DNA of 64,000 bases from Bradyrhizobium sp. 200 (GTDB taxonomy: Bacteria > Pseudomonadota > Alphaproteobacteria > Rhizobiales > Xanthobacteraceae). A program made the translations under genes and the position numbers. The notes below the pieces were generated by a model that saw only the letters and a list, made by a program, of their open reading frames with translations, was not told where the DNA came from and made no database searches. Positions 43,387 through 52,055 of this stretch are shown piece by piece. Each line of letters opens with the position of its first letter. The first letter of the stretch is position 1. The stretch lies in the NCBI RefSeq assembly GCF_023100945.1, contig NZ_CP064689.1, positions 5,748,001 to 5,812,000 of the forward strand, in the 5' to 3' direction.

Positions 43387-46300
43387 TCAGCCCCCCGCCC
43401 ACACGTCCAGCACATACCGGTTCTTCGTGCCGAGATCGTCGATCCAGCGCAGGCCGGCGTCGGCGTCGGCACCCGACTTTTCGCGATAGATCGCAACCAG
43501 CGCGGCCTTGACGTCGGGTTCCATCTTGCCGCCGTCGCCGCAGACATAGACGATCGCGCCCTGCTCGATCAGGCTCCAGACGCGGTCCTTCTGTGCCGCC
43601 ACCTGATGCTGCACATAGGTCTTCGGCCCGTCGGCGCGAGAGAACGCGGTGTGCAACTCGGCAATGCCCTCAGCGGCAAAGGCCTTCAATTCATCTGCAT
43701 AGAGAAAATCCTGTTCGGGATGCCGGCAGCCGAAGAACAGCATCGCCGGCCCCAACTTGGCGCCCTGCGCCTTGCGGTGTGCGCGTTCCTGCAGGAAGCC
43801 GCGGAATGGCGCCAGCCCCGTGCCGGGGCCGATCATGATCGCGGGTTGAGCCGGATCGTCGGGCAGGCGGAAGCCGGCCTTGGTCTCGCGCACGGTGGCA
43901 TGCACGCTGTCGCCGACGCGGCGGCCGGAGAGATAGTTCGAGCACACGCCCTTGTAGACGCCGCGGCCCGAACTGGCGGGCGCCTGCACCACGCCGACGG
44001 TGACGCTGCAGCGCGCAGCATCGCCCGAGGGCGACGACGAGATCGAGTAATAGCGCGGCGCCAGCAGCGACAGCATTTCCAGATAGGCGTGGAACGGCAA
44101 TTCGCAGGCCGGATGTTCCTCGAGCAGATCGAACACCGATTTGCGCCGCGCCAGCACGTCCGAGCGGTAACGCTCCGCAGAAGCGTCGTCGTCGCCGACA
44201 TAGGCGAGCAGCTTCGGCCTGGTGACGGGACAGCGCGTGTGTTCCGACATGATCTGGATCTGCTTGCGGGTCGCGATCTGCTGCAGCTCCACGAATTCGG
44301 TCAGCAATCGCCCGACCGACACGACATCGGCCACCGGCAATTGCGCGCGACGGCCCTCGGCTACCTGCAGCCGGATCTGATCGGCGGGCAGGAAGCCGAA
44401 GCGCCGCGCGACGGAATCCACCAGCACCGGATCGTTGCGCGGCACGACGCTGAGATGGTCGCCGACGCGGTAGGTGATGCCGGGCGGCAGTTGCACCTCG
44501 ATATGCCGGGTCGAACGATCGGAGGGGTTTGCGCCGGCCTTGGTCTGCAATTCGGAATTCACCAGCACCTTCATCGGCGCGGCGCCACCCTGCGCAACCA
44601 GCACGTTGACGGCGGAAGGCGCTACCGGCTCGATCGAATAGAGCGGCGCGTCGTCGGCGCTACGGGCGAAGCTGGAATCGACTCCCAATTCCTTCATCGC
44701 CGCGGGCGCTGCCTTCGCGAACCATTTCTCGAACTGGCCCTCGAGATCGCTGCGGGCATCGCCCTCGCCGCGGGCATAGAGGCTGCGCGCGCCATGCGCC
44801 GCCAACTGCTCGTCGATCAACCGCGGCACGGATTGATAGGTCGCCGCCCAGTCGCTGTTGCCGCAGCCGAACACGGCGTAACGCACCTTGGCGAGCGCAT
44901 CCTTCGGCAGGCCGCTGTCCAGCCATTTGACGAACTGCGTGGCGTTATCAGGGGCGGCGCCGTTGTAGGAAGCGCAGAAAATCAGCAGCCCACCCTCTTC
45001 CGGCAGCTTGCCGACATAATCGTCGAGCGCGCCGAGCTTGGTCGCAAAGCCGTTGACTTCAGCAAGGTCGGCCACCCGCGTCGCCAGCTCTTCCGCCGAG
45101 CCGAGATTGGAGCCGTAGAGCACGAGCAGCGGCGTGTTGTGTCCGGGGCGCGCACGCGCCTGCGGCGCCGCGGCGTTCGAGGCGGCGGCCGCCACCGCTG
45201 CACGGCCGGCGAAGGCGCCGCGATCCTTGTCCGCGCGCGGCCGCACCTTGATCTTGAAGCCGTCGGGCTTGACCGTCAGTGTTTCCTTCAGGTGCATCTG
45301 ATAGCGGTGCACATCGATCAGCTTGAAGCGCTGCAGGACCATGCCGATTGCGAGCGCCGCCTCATGCATCGCAAAGCCGCGGCCGATGCAGGCGCGCTGG
45401 CCGTTGCCGAACGGTTTCCAGGCGTTGATCGGCCGCTTGGCCTCGGCCTCCCGGCTGAAATTCTCGGGATCGAAGGCATCCGGGTTTGGACCCCAGACGC
45501 TGGGATCGCGGTGCAATGCCATCACCAGGACGGTTACGAAGGTATTCTTCTTCAGTCTGTACTTGCCGCCGATCGTCTCGTCCTGAAGCGGCGCGATGCC
45601 GTAGGCCGGCGCCGGCGGCCACAGCCGCAGCGCCTCCTTCAGGATCTGCGTGATGTAGGTGAGCTGCGTGACCTGCTGATAGGTCGGCTTTGCGTTGATA
45701 TCGGGCCCGAGCACCCGGTCGACCTCTTCATAAGCCTTCTTGAGCACTTCGGGATGCTTGAGCAGTGCATAGATCGTGCACGACAGCAGCCCGCTGGTGG
45801 TCTCGTGGCCCGCGATCAGGAATGTGTTGATCTGGTAACGGATGTTGACATCGTCGAGCTGCTCGCCGGTGGCGCGGTCGACGCCGGTCATCATGGCGCC
45901 GAGCATGTCCTTTTTGCCTTCGGCGGCTTCCGCGTTGCCGCGGCGCTCGGCGATGATCTCGTCAACCATCTTGTTCATGAACGCGACATCCTGCGCGAGG
46001 TCGCGGCGGCGCTTCTGCAACCACAGTCCTTCCAGCGGCAGGCCGCGGGTCATCATGATGGTCTCGAGCGAGCGCACCAGCGATTCCACGAACGGGTGAT
46101 AGTCGCGGCGGTAGAACGAGTTGAAGCGGTAGTCGAAGCCGCACAGCCCTATGGTGTCGAGCGTCAGCGCGGTCATGTCGTGGACGACGTCGATCTCCTC
46201 GTCGCCGTTCAGTCGCTCCCATTTCTTCACGAGCTGATCGGCGATGTCGACCATGCTCGGATGGTAGGACGTCATCGCGCGGTTGCCGAACGGCTGCAGC

Positions 46301-46623
46301 AGGATGTTGTGCGCCTTGCTCCAGTTCGGCTCTGACGTGTCGGCGGTGAACAAGCCGTCGCCGCCGACGGCGCGAACACGTCGAAGCGAGCCGCGCACGG
46401 CCTTGTCGAAACGCTTCTCGTCCGAGAGCTCGTCGATCAGATCGTGGCCGCCAACAATGACGAGCGGCGCACCCATCATATCGAGCCAGAAGATCGGCCC
46501 CAGCTCCTTGGTGAGCCGCACCAGGTGCTGCACCGGCGCGTTCGGATCCAGCGACAGCATGTTGCCGACGACTGGCTTTTTCGGCGGATGCGGGATTGGG
46601 CTCAGTTTGTTGCTGGACGCCAT
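43387..46623 (-). CDS. CYP102-type self-sufficient cytochrome P450 / NADPH reductase
   Basis: Fusion protein of 1078 aa. The P450 domain (1-460) has the oxygen-activating AGHETTSG (271-278), EALR (330-333) and heme loop FGNGQRACIG with Cys412. A flexible Ala-rich linker (466-495) leads to the FMN flavodoxin domain (LYGSNLGSAEELA, from 500) and the FAD/NADPH reductase (RYYSISSSP at 857-865, GPGTGLAPFRGF from 932, terminal Trp1075). It should hydroxylate or epoxidise fatty acids using its own reductase. GDGLFTAD matches the region of BM3 Phe87, but the BM3 carboxylate anchors Arg47 and Tyr51 appear absent. It lies upstream of nothing on the same strand within the gap but is preceded by epoxide hydrolase and WS/DGAT genes in the same direction. 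Confidence 0.95.
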   Translation of the reverse strand: MASSNKLSPIPHPPKKPVVGNMLSLDPNAPVQHLVRLTKELGPIFWLDMMGAPLVIVGGHDLIDELSDEKRFDKAVRGSLRRVRAVGGDGLFTADTSEPNWSKAHNILLQPFGNRAMTSYHPSMVDIADQLVKKWERLNGDEEIDVVHDMTALTLDTIGLCGFDYRFNSFYRRDYHPFVESLVRSLETIMMTRGLPLEGLWLQKRRRDLAQDVAFMNKMVDEIIAERRGNAEAAEGKKDMLGAMMTGVDRATGEQLDDVNIRYQINTFLIAGHETTSGLLSCTIYALLKHPEVLKKAYEEVDRVLGPDINAKPTYQQVTQLTYITQILKEALRLWPPAPAYGIAPLQDETIGGKYRLKKNTFVTVLVMALHRDPSVWGPNPDAFDPENFSREAEAKRPINAWKPFGNGQRACIGRGFAMHEAALAIGMVLQRFKLIDVHRYQMHLKETLTVKPDGFKIKVRPRADKDRGAFAGRAAVAAAASNAAAPQARARPGHNTPLLVLYGSNLGSAEELATRVADLAEVNGFATKLGALDDYVGKLPEEGGLLIFCASYNGAAPDNATQFVKWLDSGLPKDALAKVRYAVFGCGNSDWAATYQSVPRLIDEQLAAHGARSLYARGEGDARSDLEGQFEKWFAKAAPAAMKELGVDSSFARSADDAPLYSIEPVAPSAVNVLVAQGGAAPMKVLVNSELQTKAGANPSDRSTRHIEVQLPPGITYRVGDHLSVVPRNDPVLVDSVARRFGFLPADQIRLQVAEGRRAQLPVADVVSVGRLLTEFVELQQIATRKQIQIMSEHTRCPVTRPKLLAYVGDDDASAERYRSDVLARRKSVFDLLEEHPACELPFHAYLEMLSLLAPRYYSISSSPSGDAARCSVTVGVVQAPASSGRGVYKGVCSNYLSGRRVGDSVHATVRETKAGFRLPDDPAQPAIMIGPGTGLAPFRGFLQERAHRKAQGAKLGPAMLFFGCRHPEQDFLYADELKAFAAEGIAELHTAFSRADGPKTYVQHQVAAQKDRVWSLIEQGAIVYVCGDGGKMEPDVKAALVAIYREKSGADADAGLRWIDDLGTKNRYVLDVWAGG

Positions 46624-46651
46624 TGTCGAAGTGTCTCCTGCCTGCCTCAGC

Positions 46652-46736
46652 CGTCATTGCGAGCGAAGCGAAGCAATCCATCGCTCGGCGAAAAGAAAGA
46701 ATGGATTGCTTCGTCGCTGCGCTCCTCGCAATGACG
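46652..46736. repeat. CGTCATTGCGAGC repeat, copy 6
   Basis: Near-perfect hairpin of the family first listed at 8292, here with the GAGGAGCGCAGCGACG variant in one arm. It separates the epoxide hydrolase stop from the P450 start, both on the minus strand. Confidence 0.85.
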
Positions 46737-46752
46737 GCTTACTATGCGGATC

Positions 46753-47748
46753 CTACCCAAATCTTTTCCTACGCCATTCGATCAGCTTGGCGCTGACCTC
46801 GTCCGGCTTTTCCTGCTGCGTCCAATGGCCGCTGTCGCGCACGAGATATTTTTCCAGATCGGGGATGATCTTCTCCATGCCGTCGGCGGACGATGGCGGC
46901 AGTACCGCATCATTCTCGGCCATGATCATCAGCGACGGCACGCGGACGGTGTGATCGAGCCCTTCCGAGCGCTGCCAGTTGCGGGAAAAATTGCGGTACC
47001 AGTTGATGCCGCCGGTGAAGCCGGTCTTCGTGAAAGTATCGACGAACACCTTCTTTTCCGCCGGCGACAGGATCGGCGTGCGCGGGTCGAATTTTGCGTC
47101 GTAGGCGGCGATCATCTGCGGAAAGGCCAGGTTGGTCTTGGCCGACGCGCCGACGCCCGCAACAGACGGCGCGGCCGAAGCGTCGTCCTTGCGCGGCAAT
47201 GGCTTGCGCATGAAGGCGTCAAACGTCTGCTCGACGCGGCTGCCGAAGATCTTGTCCGGCTCGCGGGCGGGATCCTGAAACTGCACGATATACATGCTGT
47301 CGCCGAAACGTTTGCGAAACAGCTCGATCGGGTCGGCCGGCAGGCGATCGTAATGCGGCGTGTTGACACCGATCACTCCGGCAACGCGATCGATGTGGCG
47401 CAGCGGCATCTGCCAGACAATAAAGCCGCCCCAGTCGTGACCGACGAAGATCGCCTTGTCGATCTTGAGGTGGTCGAGCAGCCCAACGAGATCGCCGGTC
47501 AAATGCTCCATGTCGTAAGCTTCGACCGGCTCGGGCCGGTCGGTCGCGCCATAGCCGCGCTGGTCCGGTGCAATCACCCGGATGCCGGCCTCGCTCAGCG
47601 CCTTGATCTGGTGACGCCAGGAGAATGCGATCTCCGGCCAGCCATGGCACAGAATGAGCGGCGGCGTGTCGGACTTCGGCCCCGCCTCGTAATAGCCCAT
47701 GCGAATACCGTTCACCTGGGCGAACTGCAGCGGCGGCATTTCAATCAT
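46753..47748 (-). CDS. Epoxide hydrolase (alpha/beta hydrolase)
   Basis: Hydrolase of 331 aa that adds water to an epoxide to give a diol. The HGWPE oxyanion motif is in LILCHGWPEIAFSW, the nucleophile aspartate in IFVGHDWGGFIVW (HDWGG instead of a Ser elbow), and the histidine in VRDSGHWTQQEKPDE. Ring-opening tyrosines are likely in the cap region. It has no signal peptide. It lies between a P450 that could make epoxides and a wax ester synthase, all on one strand, so it may process epoxidised fatty acids. Confidence 0.9.
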   Translation of the reverse strand: MIEMPPLQFAQVNGIRMGYYEAGPKSDTPPLILCHGWPEIAFSWRHQIKALSEAGIRVIAPDQRGYGATDRPEPVEAYDMEHLTGDLVGLLDHLKIDKAIFVGHDWGGFIVWQMPLRHIDRVAGVIGVNTPHYDRLPADPIELFRKRFGDSMYIVQFQDPAREPDKIFGSRVEQTFDAFMRKPLPRKDDASAAPSVAGVGASAKTNLAFPQMIAAYDAKFDPRTPILSPAEKKVFVDTFTKTGFTGGINWYRNFSRNWQRSEGLDHTVRVPSLMIMAENDAVLPPSSADGMEKIIPDLEKYLVRDSGHWTQQEKPDEVSAKLIEWRRKRFG

Positions 47749-47757
47749 TTCAAGTCC

Positions 47758-49305
47758 CTATTCAGCCGCGTTGGTCATGCTCGGCGGCGGCGCAAACGCC
47801 GCTTCCAGCGCTTCAAACTCTACCGGCAGCATGTCGCACATGACCTGGACGTGCGGAATGATGTTGGCGCCGGCGATGAAACCGAAATCGAGCTGGTCGC
47901 GGTAGCTCTGCACGGTGATGTTGAGCGCGATCCCGTGGGTCGAGATCGACACCGGGAAGATGTGCAGCAATTCCGCGCCCGCGGCGTACAGCGTTTGCCG
48001 TGGCCCCGGCACGTTGGACACCGTGATGTTGGCCGACGGCGGCAACACGTTCGACAAGTCCGAGCGGCTATAGAGCAGCGCCAGGATCTGCACGAGGATC
48101 GGCGCGCCCAACATCGAGACGTTGGAAACCTGCGGCATGAAAGCCCGCAACGGATGCGACATCTCCTTGGACTTGGTGGATTGCGCGATGATCGCCTCCA
48201 GCCGCTCCTTGGGGTCCTCGATATTGGTGGCGATCGAGCAGATCATGCCGAACACCTGATTGTTGGCCTCGGTGTTGCCCTCCTCGCGCAGCGAGATCGG
48301 CACCGCGGCGGTCATCGACTTGGCCGGCAACGCGCCCCGCTCCAGCAGATAGCGCCGCACCACTCCGGAGGAGAGCGCCAGCACCACGTCGTTGAGCTTG
48401 CCGCCCGATGTTTTGGCGAGCGCCTTGGCCCGCGACAGCGAAATCGAGGTGCCGGCAAAACTGCGCTCCGACGAAATCGCCTTGTTCAAAATGGTCGGCG
48501 GGGAAACCATGCTGGCGATACTGTCGCGCGACTTCGGATCGGAGATCTTGCCGACCACGTCGGAGACGCTCTTGAGCATCGCGGGAATGCTGCCGGCGAA
48601 TTTCACCGCGCTCTCGATCTGGAACATGGCGTTGTCGAACAGGATCGATCCGAGATCGCTCTTGCCCGAGCGCGGCAAATCGAGGGTCTTCGGTGTCGAG
48701 GAGCCGTCGAAGGGCTGGCGCCAGAGTTGCTGGTAGGAATCGATCAGGTTGGCGGCGATATCGCGCGGCTCATTGCCGCCCTTCGCCTGCGGAATCGGTT
48801 GCTCGACCACGCGCGGCACCGGCGTGACGTCGTAGATCATGCTGGTCAGCGCCGCGCCCGCGCCGCCGTCGATGCAGGCATGGTGCATCTTGGAATAGAG
48901 CCCGATCTCGTTGTCCTTCATGCCCTCGAAGACGTAGAACTCCCACAGCGGCCGGGCGCGGTTCAGGAGTTTTGCGTGCATCCAGCCGACGATGCGCTCC
49001 AGCGTCGCGCGGTCATACGGCGCCGGAAGACTGCCGCGGAAGATGTGACGGTCGATGTCGAACTGGTCGTCCTCGACCCAGGACGGATGATCGATGTCGA
49101 GCGGCGCCTTTTCCAGCCGCGCTTTGAGGATCGGCGCGATGTGCAGCCGCGAGGCGATCATCGCCTTGAAGTCCTCGAAGAAGTTGCCGCTGTAGTTCTC
49201 AGGCAGGCGGAAGATCGCCATGCTGCCGACATGCATCGGCATTTCCGGCGTTTCCAGATACAGAAACGACGCGTCCATCGAAGACAGCTTCTTGGCGTCC
49301 GCCAT
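47758..49305 (-). CDS. Wax ester synthase / acyl-CoA:diacylglycerol acyltransferase (WS/DGAT)
   Basis: Acyltransferase of 515 aa that uses acyl-CoA to esterify long-chain alcohols or diacylglycerol. The catalytic motif HHxxxDG is HHACIDG at residues 141-147, PLW lies at 119-121 (RARPLWEFYVFEG), and the C-terminal half has VSNVPGPRQTLYAAGAELL, a family hallmark. The ATG encoding MADAKKLSSMDASFLYLE has GGGAGG upstream; the 32 earlier codons are not conserved-looking. It stops 9 nt before the epoxide hydrolase start, so the two are in one transcript. The family is common in actinobacteria and Acinetobacter and less usual in this lineage. Confidence 0.92.
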   Translation of the reverse strand: MADAKKLSSMDASFLYLETPEMPMHVGSMAIFRLPENYSGNFFEDFKAMIASRLHIAPILKARLEKAPLDIDHPSWVEDDQFDIDRHIFRGSLPAPYDRATLERIVGWMHAKLLNRARPLWEFYVFEGMKDNEIGLYSKMHHACIDGGAGAALTSMIYDVTPVPRVVEQPIPQAKGGNEPRDIAANLIDSYQQLWRQPFDGSSTPKTLDLPRSGKSDLGSILFDNAMFQIESAVKFAGSIPAMLKSVSDVVGKISDPKSRDSIASMVSPPTILNKAISSERSFAGTSISLSRAKALAKTSGGKLNDVVLALSSGVVRRYLLERGALPAKSMTAAVPISLREEGNTEANNQVFGMICSIATNIEDPKERLEAIIAQSTKSKEMSHPLRAFMPQVSNVSMLGAPILVQILALLYSRSDLSNVLPPSANITVSNVPGPRQTLYAAGAELLHIFPVSISTHGIALNITVQSYRDQLDFGFIAGANIIPHVQVMCDMLPVEFEALEAAFAPPPSMTNAAE

Positions 49306-49462
49306 ATTTTCCTCCCGCAGTAGAAAACGCGGCGCCTTGTTGGCGCTTCTGGCGTCTAGAATGTCTTTGTTATTGGAGCATATCCGAAAACCCCCAGCCA
49401 TCCTGCATCAATTGCAGGGTCGGATCCTTCGAACTCGTGCCCTTGGCTCAGGGCGTTGGTGC

Positions 49463-50263
49463 TCAGAATTGTGCATTTTCAGGGGGGCCGTAGGCAATGG
49501 CAAATGGTCCTGATCGGTCAAAATGCTTAAATTCGCCCTCGGGCTGCGCCAGACGGTCGGCCACCGCCCATAATGCTGCGGGGTTGACGCCAAGCCCGAT
49601 ATGGCTGGCGAAGTACACCTCGATGTTTTCGGCGGTCTCGGAGGGACGGAGCAGGCTGGTGTGCCAGTTCACGATGCCGTCGGTGCGCGAATAGATCGAG
49701 GTCGCCGGCACCGGCAGGTCGCCGGCGATCGCCTGGCGGATTTCCGGATTGTCGTCGGCCGCCTCCCCCGACAGCATCTCATAGAGCCGCGTGGCGTTGG
49801 TCGCTCTTATGTCGTTGGCAAACGGACTGCCGAGCGTGATCACGGCGCGCACCATGTCCGGCATCTGCAGAGCGAGATCGCGCGCATAGACGCCGCCGAG
49901 ACTCCAGCCGACCAGGCTGACCTTGCGGCCGGTCTTTTCATGAATGCGCCGCAGGAGATCGCGCAACGCACCGCGCTTGGAAGCGACGCCGCCGAAATTG
50001 CGACCCATGTTCCAGGCATAGGCGTCGTAGCCGAGTTCTTTCAGGTAGCGCCGCATCGGCGCCATCGACAGATCGCTGGCGAGAAAGCCCGGCAACGTCA
50101 GCACCGGATGCCCGTCGCCCTTCGGCGCGCGCAACAACAGCGGCGACAACAAGAGGCTCGAATTCAACTCAAAGAGGCCCCTCGCCTCGGCCAGCATCAG
50201 AAACAGGCTCGGCGGCCGAAGCCTTTGCTCGCCCGTCGCTGACCCGCCCTCCGCGACGGCCAC
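49463..50263 (-). CDS. Alpha/beta hydrolase, lipase-like (paralogue 2)
   Basis: Protein of 266 aa with GDGHPVLTLPGFLASDLSMA, the nucleophile elbow KVSLVGWSLGGVYARDLAL and SHIGLGVNPAALWAVADRLAQPEGEF holding the likely histidine. It shares the block GRKVSLVGWSLGG..AR and the ends ADRLAQPEGE..FDRSG with the hydrolase at 36221. The start is GTG, abutting the TAA of the DUF6489 gene, which indicates coupled translation. An acyl-ester or polyester substrate is plausible from the setting; family members have few proven reactions. Confidence 0.87.
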   Translation of the reverse strand: MAVAEGGSATGEQRLRPPSLFLMLAEARGLFELNSSLLLSPLLLRAPKGDGHPVLTLPGFLASDLSMAPMRRYLKELGYDAYAWNMGRNFGGVASKRGALRDLLRRIHEKTGRKVSLVGWSLGGVYARDLALQMPDMVRAVITLGSPFANDIRATNATRLYEMLSGEAADDNPEIRQAIAGDLPVPATSIYSRTDGIVNWHTSLLRPSETAENIEVYFASHIGLGVNPAALWAVADRLAQPEGEFKHFDRSGPFAIAYGPPENAQF

Positions 50264-50518
50264 TTACTTCTTGTCCTTCTGGCCCATGCCGCCGAGACCC
50301 GCCATGGTCACGAACATATCCTGGAACCGCTCGGCGATCTTGGGATCGAACGTGAACCAGCTCTGGATCAGAGACTCCGGAGACACCTTTTCGATATTGG
50401 CCATCACCTGCTGCTGCATCTTGTCCATCACGGCGGTCTGCATCGGCGAGACATCAGGCAATCCGAAAAACTGCCTGGCCTCCAGCGGCGTGCAATCGAT
50501 CTCGACGTTAACTTTCAT
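50264..50518 (-). CDS. DUF6489-family small protein
   Basis: Protein of 84 aa opening MKVNVEIDCTPLEARQFFGLPDV, then MDKMQQQVMANIEKVSPESLIQSWF and a glycine-rich end. This is the pattern I associate with DUF6489, a small conserved alphaproteobacterial family. The helical middle is reminiscent of phasin-type or granule-associated proteins. The gene directly precedes the lipase-like gene with no gap. Function unknown; a role at lipid or PHA inclusions is a guess from context. Confidence 0.75.
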   Translation of the reverse strand: MKVNVEIDCTPLEARQFFGLPDVSPMQTAVMDKMQQQVMANIEKVSPESLIQSWFTFDPKIAERFQDMFVTMAGLGGMGQKDKK

Positions 50519-50614
50519 GACCGCTCCTCTTGCTGGCTCCCTGCAGTATCGTCACGATGTCCCTGATCGCGCAAGGACAAGACCCGGCCCCCGCCTCTTC
50601 AATTTGCGGTATGG

Positions 50615-51868
50615 TCAACCAAAGCGTTCGACGGCAAACGGCCTGGCGTCGGCAAACGGGGTCTCGCCGGTCATCATTTCGGCCAGCAGGCGGCCGGTCG
50701 CGGGTCCAAGCGTCAGGCCGTGGTGCTGGTGGCCGAAATCGAACCATAGCCCGCTATGGCGGGGGGCCTTGCCGATGACGGGGAGCATATCGGGCAGACA
50801 GGGCCGCGCGCCCTTCCACGGCGCGGCGTCGACCGGCGCCCCCAGCGGGAACAATTTATGCGCCCGCGGCAGCGCCTGCTCGACCTGGACCGGCGTCGGC
50901 GGCGCATCGCGGTGGGCGAACTCGGCGCCGGTGGTCAGACGAATGCCCCGGTTCATGGGCGCCAGCAGGTAACCGAGATCGGTATCCAGCACGGGATGGT
51001 GCAGCACCGCATTGCCGCTCGGCTTGAGATGCAAATGATAACCGCGCTTGACTTGCAGGGGGATCGAATAGCCGAGCGGCGCGAAGATCTGGTCGGACCA
51101 CGGTCCCATCGCCACCACCACCTCGCGCGCGGTGATCGTGCCTTCCAGCGTCGCTACCCGCCACCGTCCGCCGGATTGTTCGAGCGTTCGTGCGTCACCG
51201 ACAAGGTATCGCCCGCCCTTGCGGCCGAACAGCGCCGAATAGGCTTTGGCCAGGCCGCCGGGATCCGGGACGAAGCCCGGCGCGGGAAAATGGATCGCGC
51301 CGCTGAAATCGCCGGTCAGATGCGGCTCGCGCGCAATAATCGCCGCCGTGTCCAGGATCTCGCCCTCGACCCCATACTGCCTGGCGCGCTCCAGCTCCCC
51401 TACCGCGCTCGCAAGCGTCGCCTCGGAGCGAAACAGCTTGATCCAGCCGTCACGCCGCAACAACTCCGGCACGCCTGCTTCCGCGATCAGCGCCTCATGC
51501 TCGATCAGGCTGCGCCGGATCAGCGGCAATTCCGCCATCGCACTGTGCAGTGCACGCTCCGGCGACGAGGCGAGGAAATAGCGGACCAGCCACGGCAGGA
51601 AGGCCGGCAAATCCCTGAAATGGTAACGCACCTGCGGCGCGCGCAGGAGCGCGTATCGCAGGATCTGGCCAAAATCCCGGGGAAACATGTAAGGAAAGAC
51701 CGAGGCGCATTCGATCAATCCGCTATTGCCGTGACTGGTTTCCTCGCCGGCAACCTCGTGCCGGTCGATCAGAACCACGTTCCTGCCGCGCTTCTGCAGG
51801 TGCAAGGCGGCGCTGACGCCGACCATGCCCGCACCCAGGACGAGAACGTCGGCCTTTAGTTCCGCCAT
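50615..51868 (-). CDS. DadA-like FAD-dependent D-amino acid dehydrogenase
   Basis: Flavoenzyme of 417 aa that oxidises D-amino acids to 2-oxo acids. The FAD loop is VLGAGMVGVSAALHLQKRG near residue 10, with RHEVAGEETSHGNSGLIEC next, a DadA/DAO feature; the C-terminal flavin contact is FDFGHQHHGLTLGPATGRLL. The N terminus is cytosolic; DadA enzymes are peripheral to the inner membrane and feed electrons to the quinone pool. It is divergent from a peptide-type ABC transporter operon, which could supply substrate. Confidence 0.87.
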   Translation of the reverse strand: MAELKADVLVLGAGMVGVSAALHLQKRGRNVVLIDRHEVAGEETSHGNSGLIECASVFPYMFPRDFGQILRYALLRAPQVRYHFRDLPAFLPWLVRYFLASSPERALHSAMAELPLIRRSLIEHEALIAEAGVPELLRRDGWIKLFRSEATLASAVGELERARQYGVEGEILDTAAIIAREPHLTGDFSGAIHFPAPGFVPDPGGLAKAYSALFGRKGGRYLVGDARTLEQSGGRWRVATLEGTITAREVVVAMGPWSDQIFAPLGYSIPLQVKRGYHLHLKPSGNAVLHHPVLDTDLGYLLAPMNRGIRLTTGAEFAHRDAPPTPVQVEQALPRAHKLFPLGAPVDAAPWKGARPCLPDMLPVIGKAPRHSGLWFDFGHQHHGLTLGPATGRLLAEMMTGETPFADARPFAVERFG

Positions 51869-52055
51869 CCGGCACTCCGAAAGTTCAATGTCACGCGCTT
51901 GCGCTCACGTCTTAAAGTGAAACTAGCCATTGCCGCACCGCCGCGCAAACCGGCAGGCGGTGCGGGATAATGAAGCTTGCGCGGCGGCTGGACTCTGGCA
52001 ACATGGCTCGGCAATATCCGGCGCGAAGTTGCTGATCAAAGTGGGGAATCCAACA
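51869..52055. promoter_or_regulatory. Divergent promoter region (DadA-like / peptide transporter)
   Basis: This 187-bp gap lies between the two divergent units and must hold both promoters. GTGGGGAA near 52041 is a reasonable ribosome site for the binding-protein gene. No palindrome or regulator gene stands out. Confidence 0.35.

Noticed and set aside
43357..46335. A 992-codon open frame on the plus strand, antisense to the P450 gene
   Set aside because: It has no recognisable domain, is rich in His, Arg, Gln and Asp as is usual for antisense frames in GC-rich genes, and lies wholly opposite a gene with unmistakable P450 and reductase motifs.
46744..49323. An 859-codon open frame on the plus strand
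   Set aside because: It spans the antisense of two real genes and the gap between them, with typical GC-driven composition and no domain.
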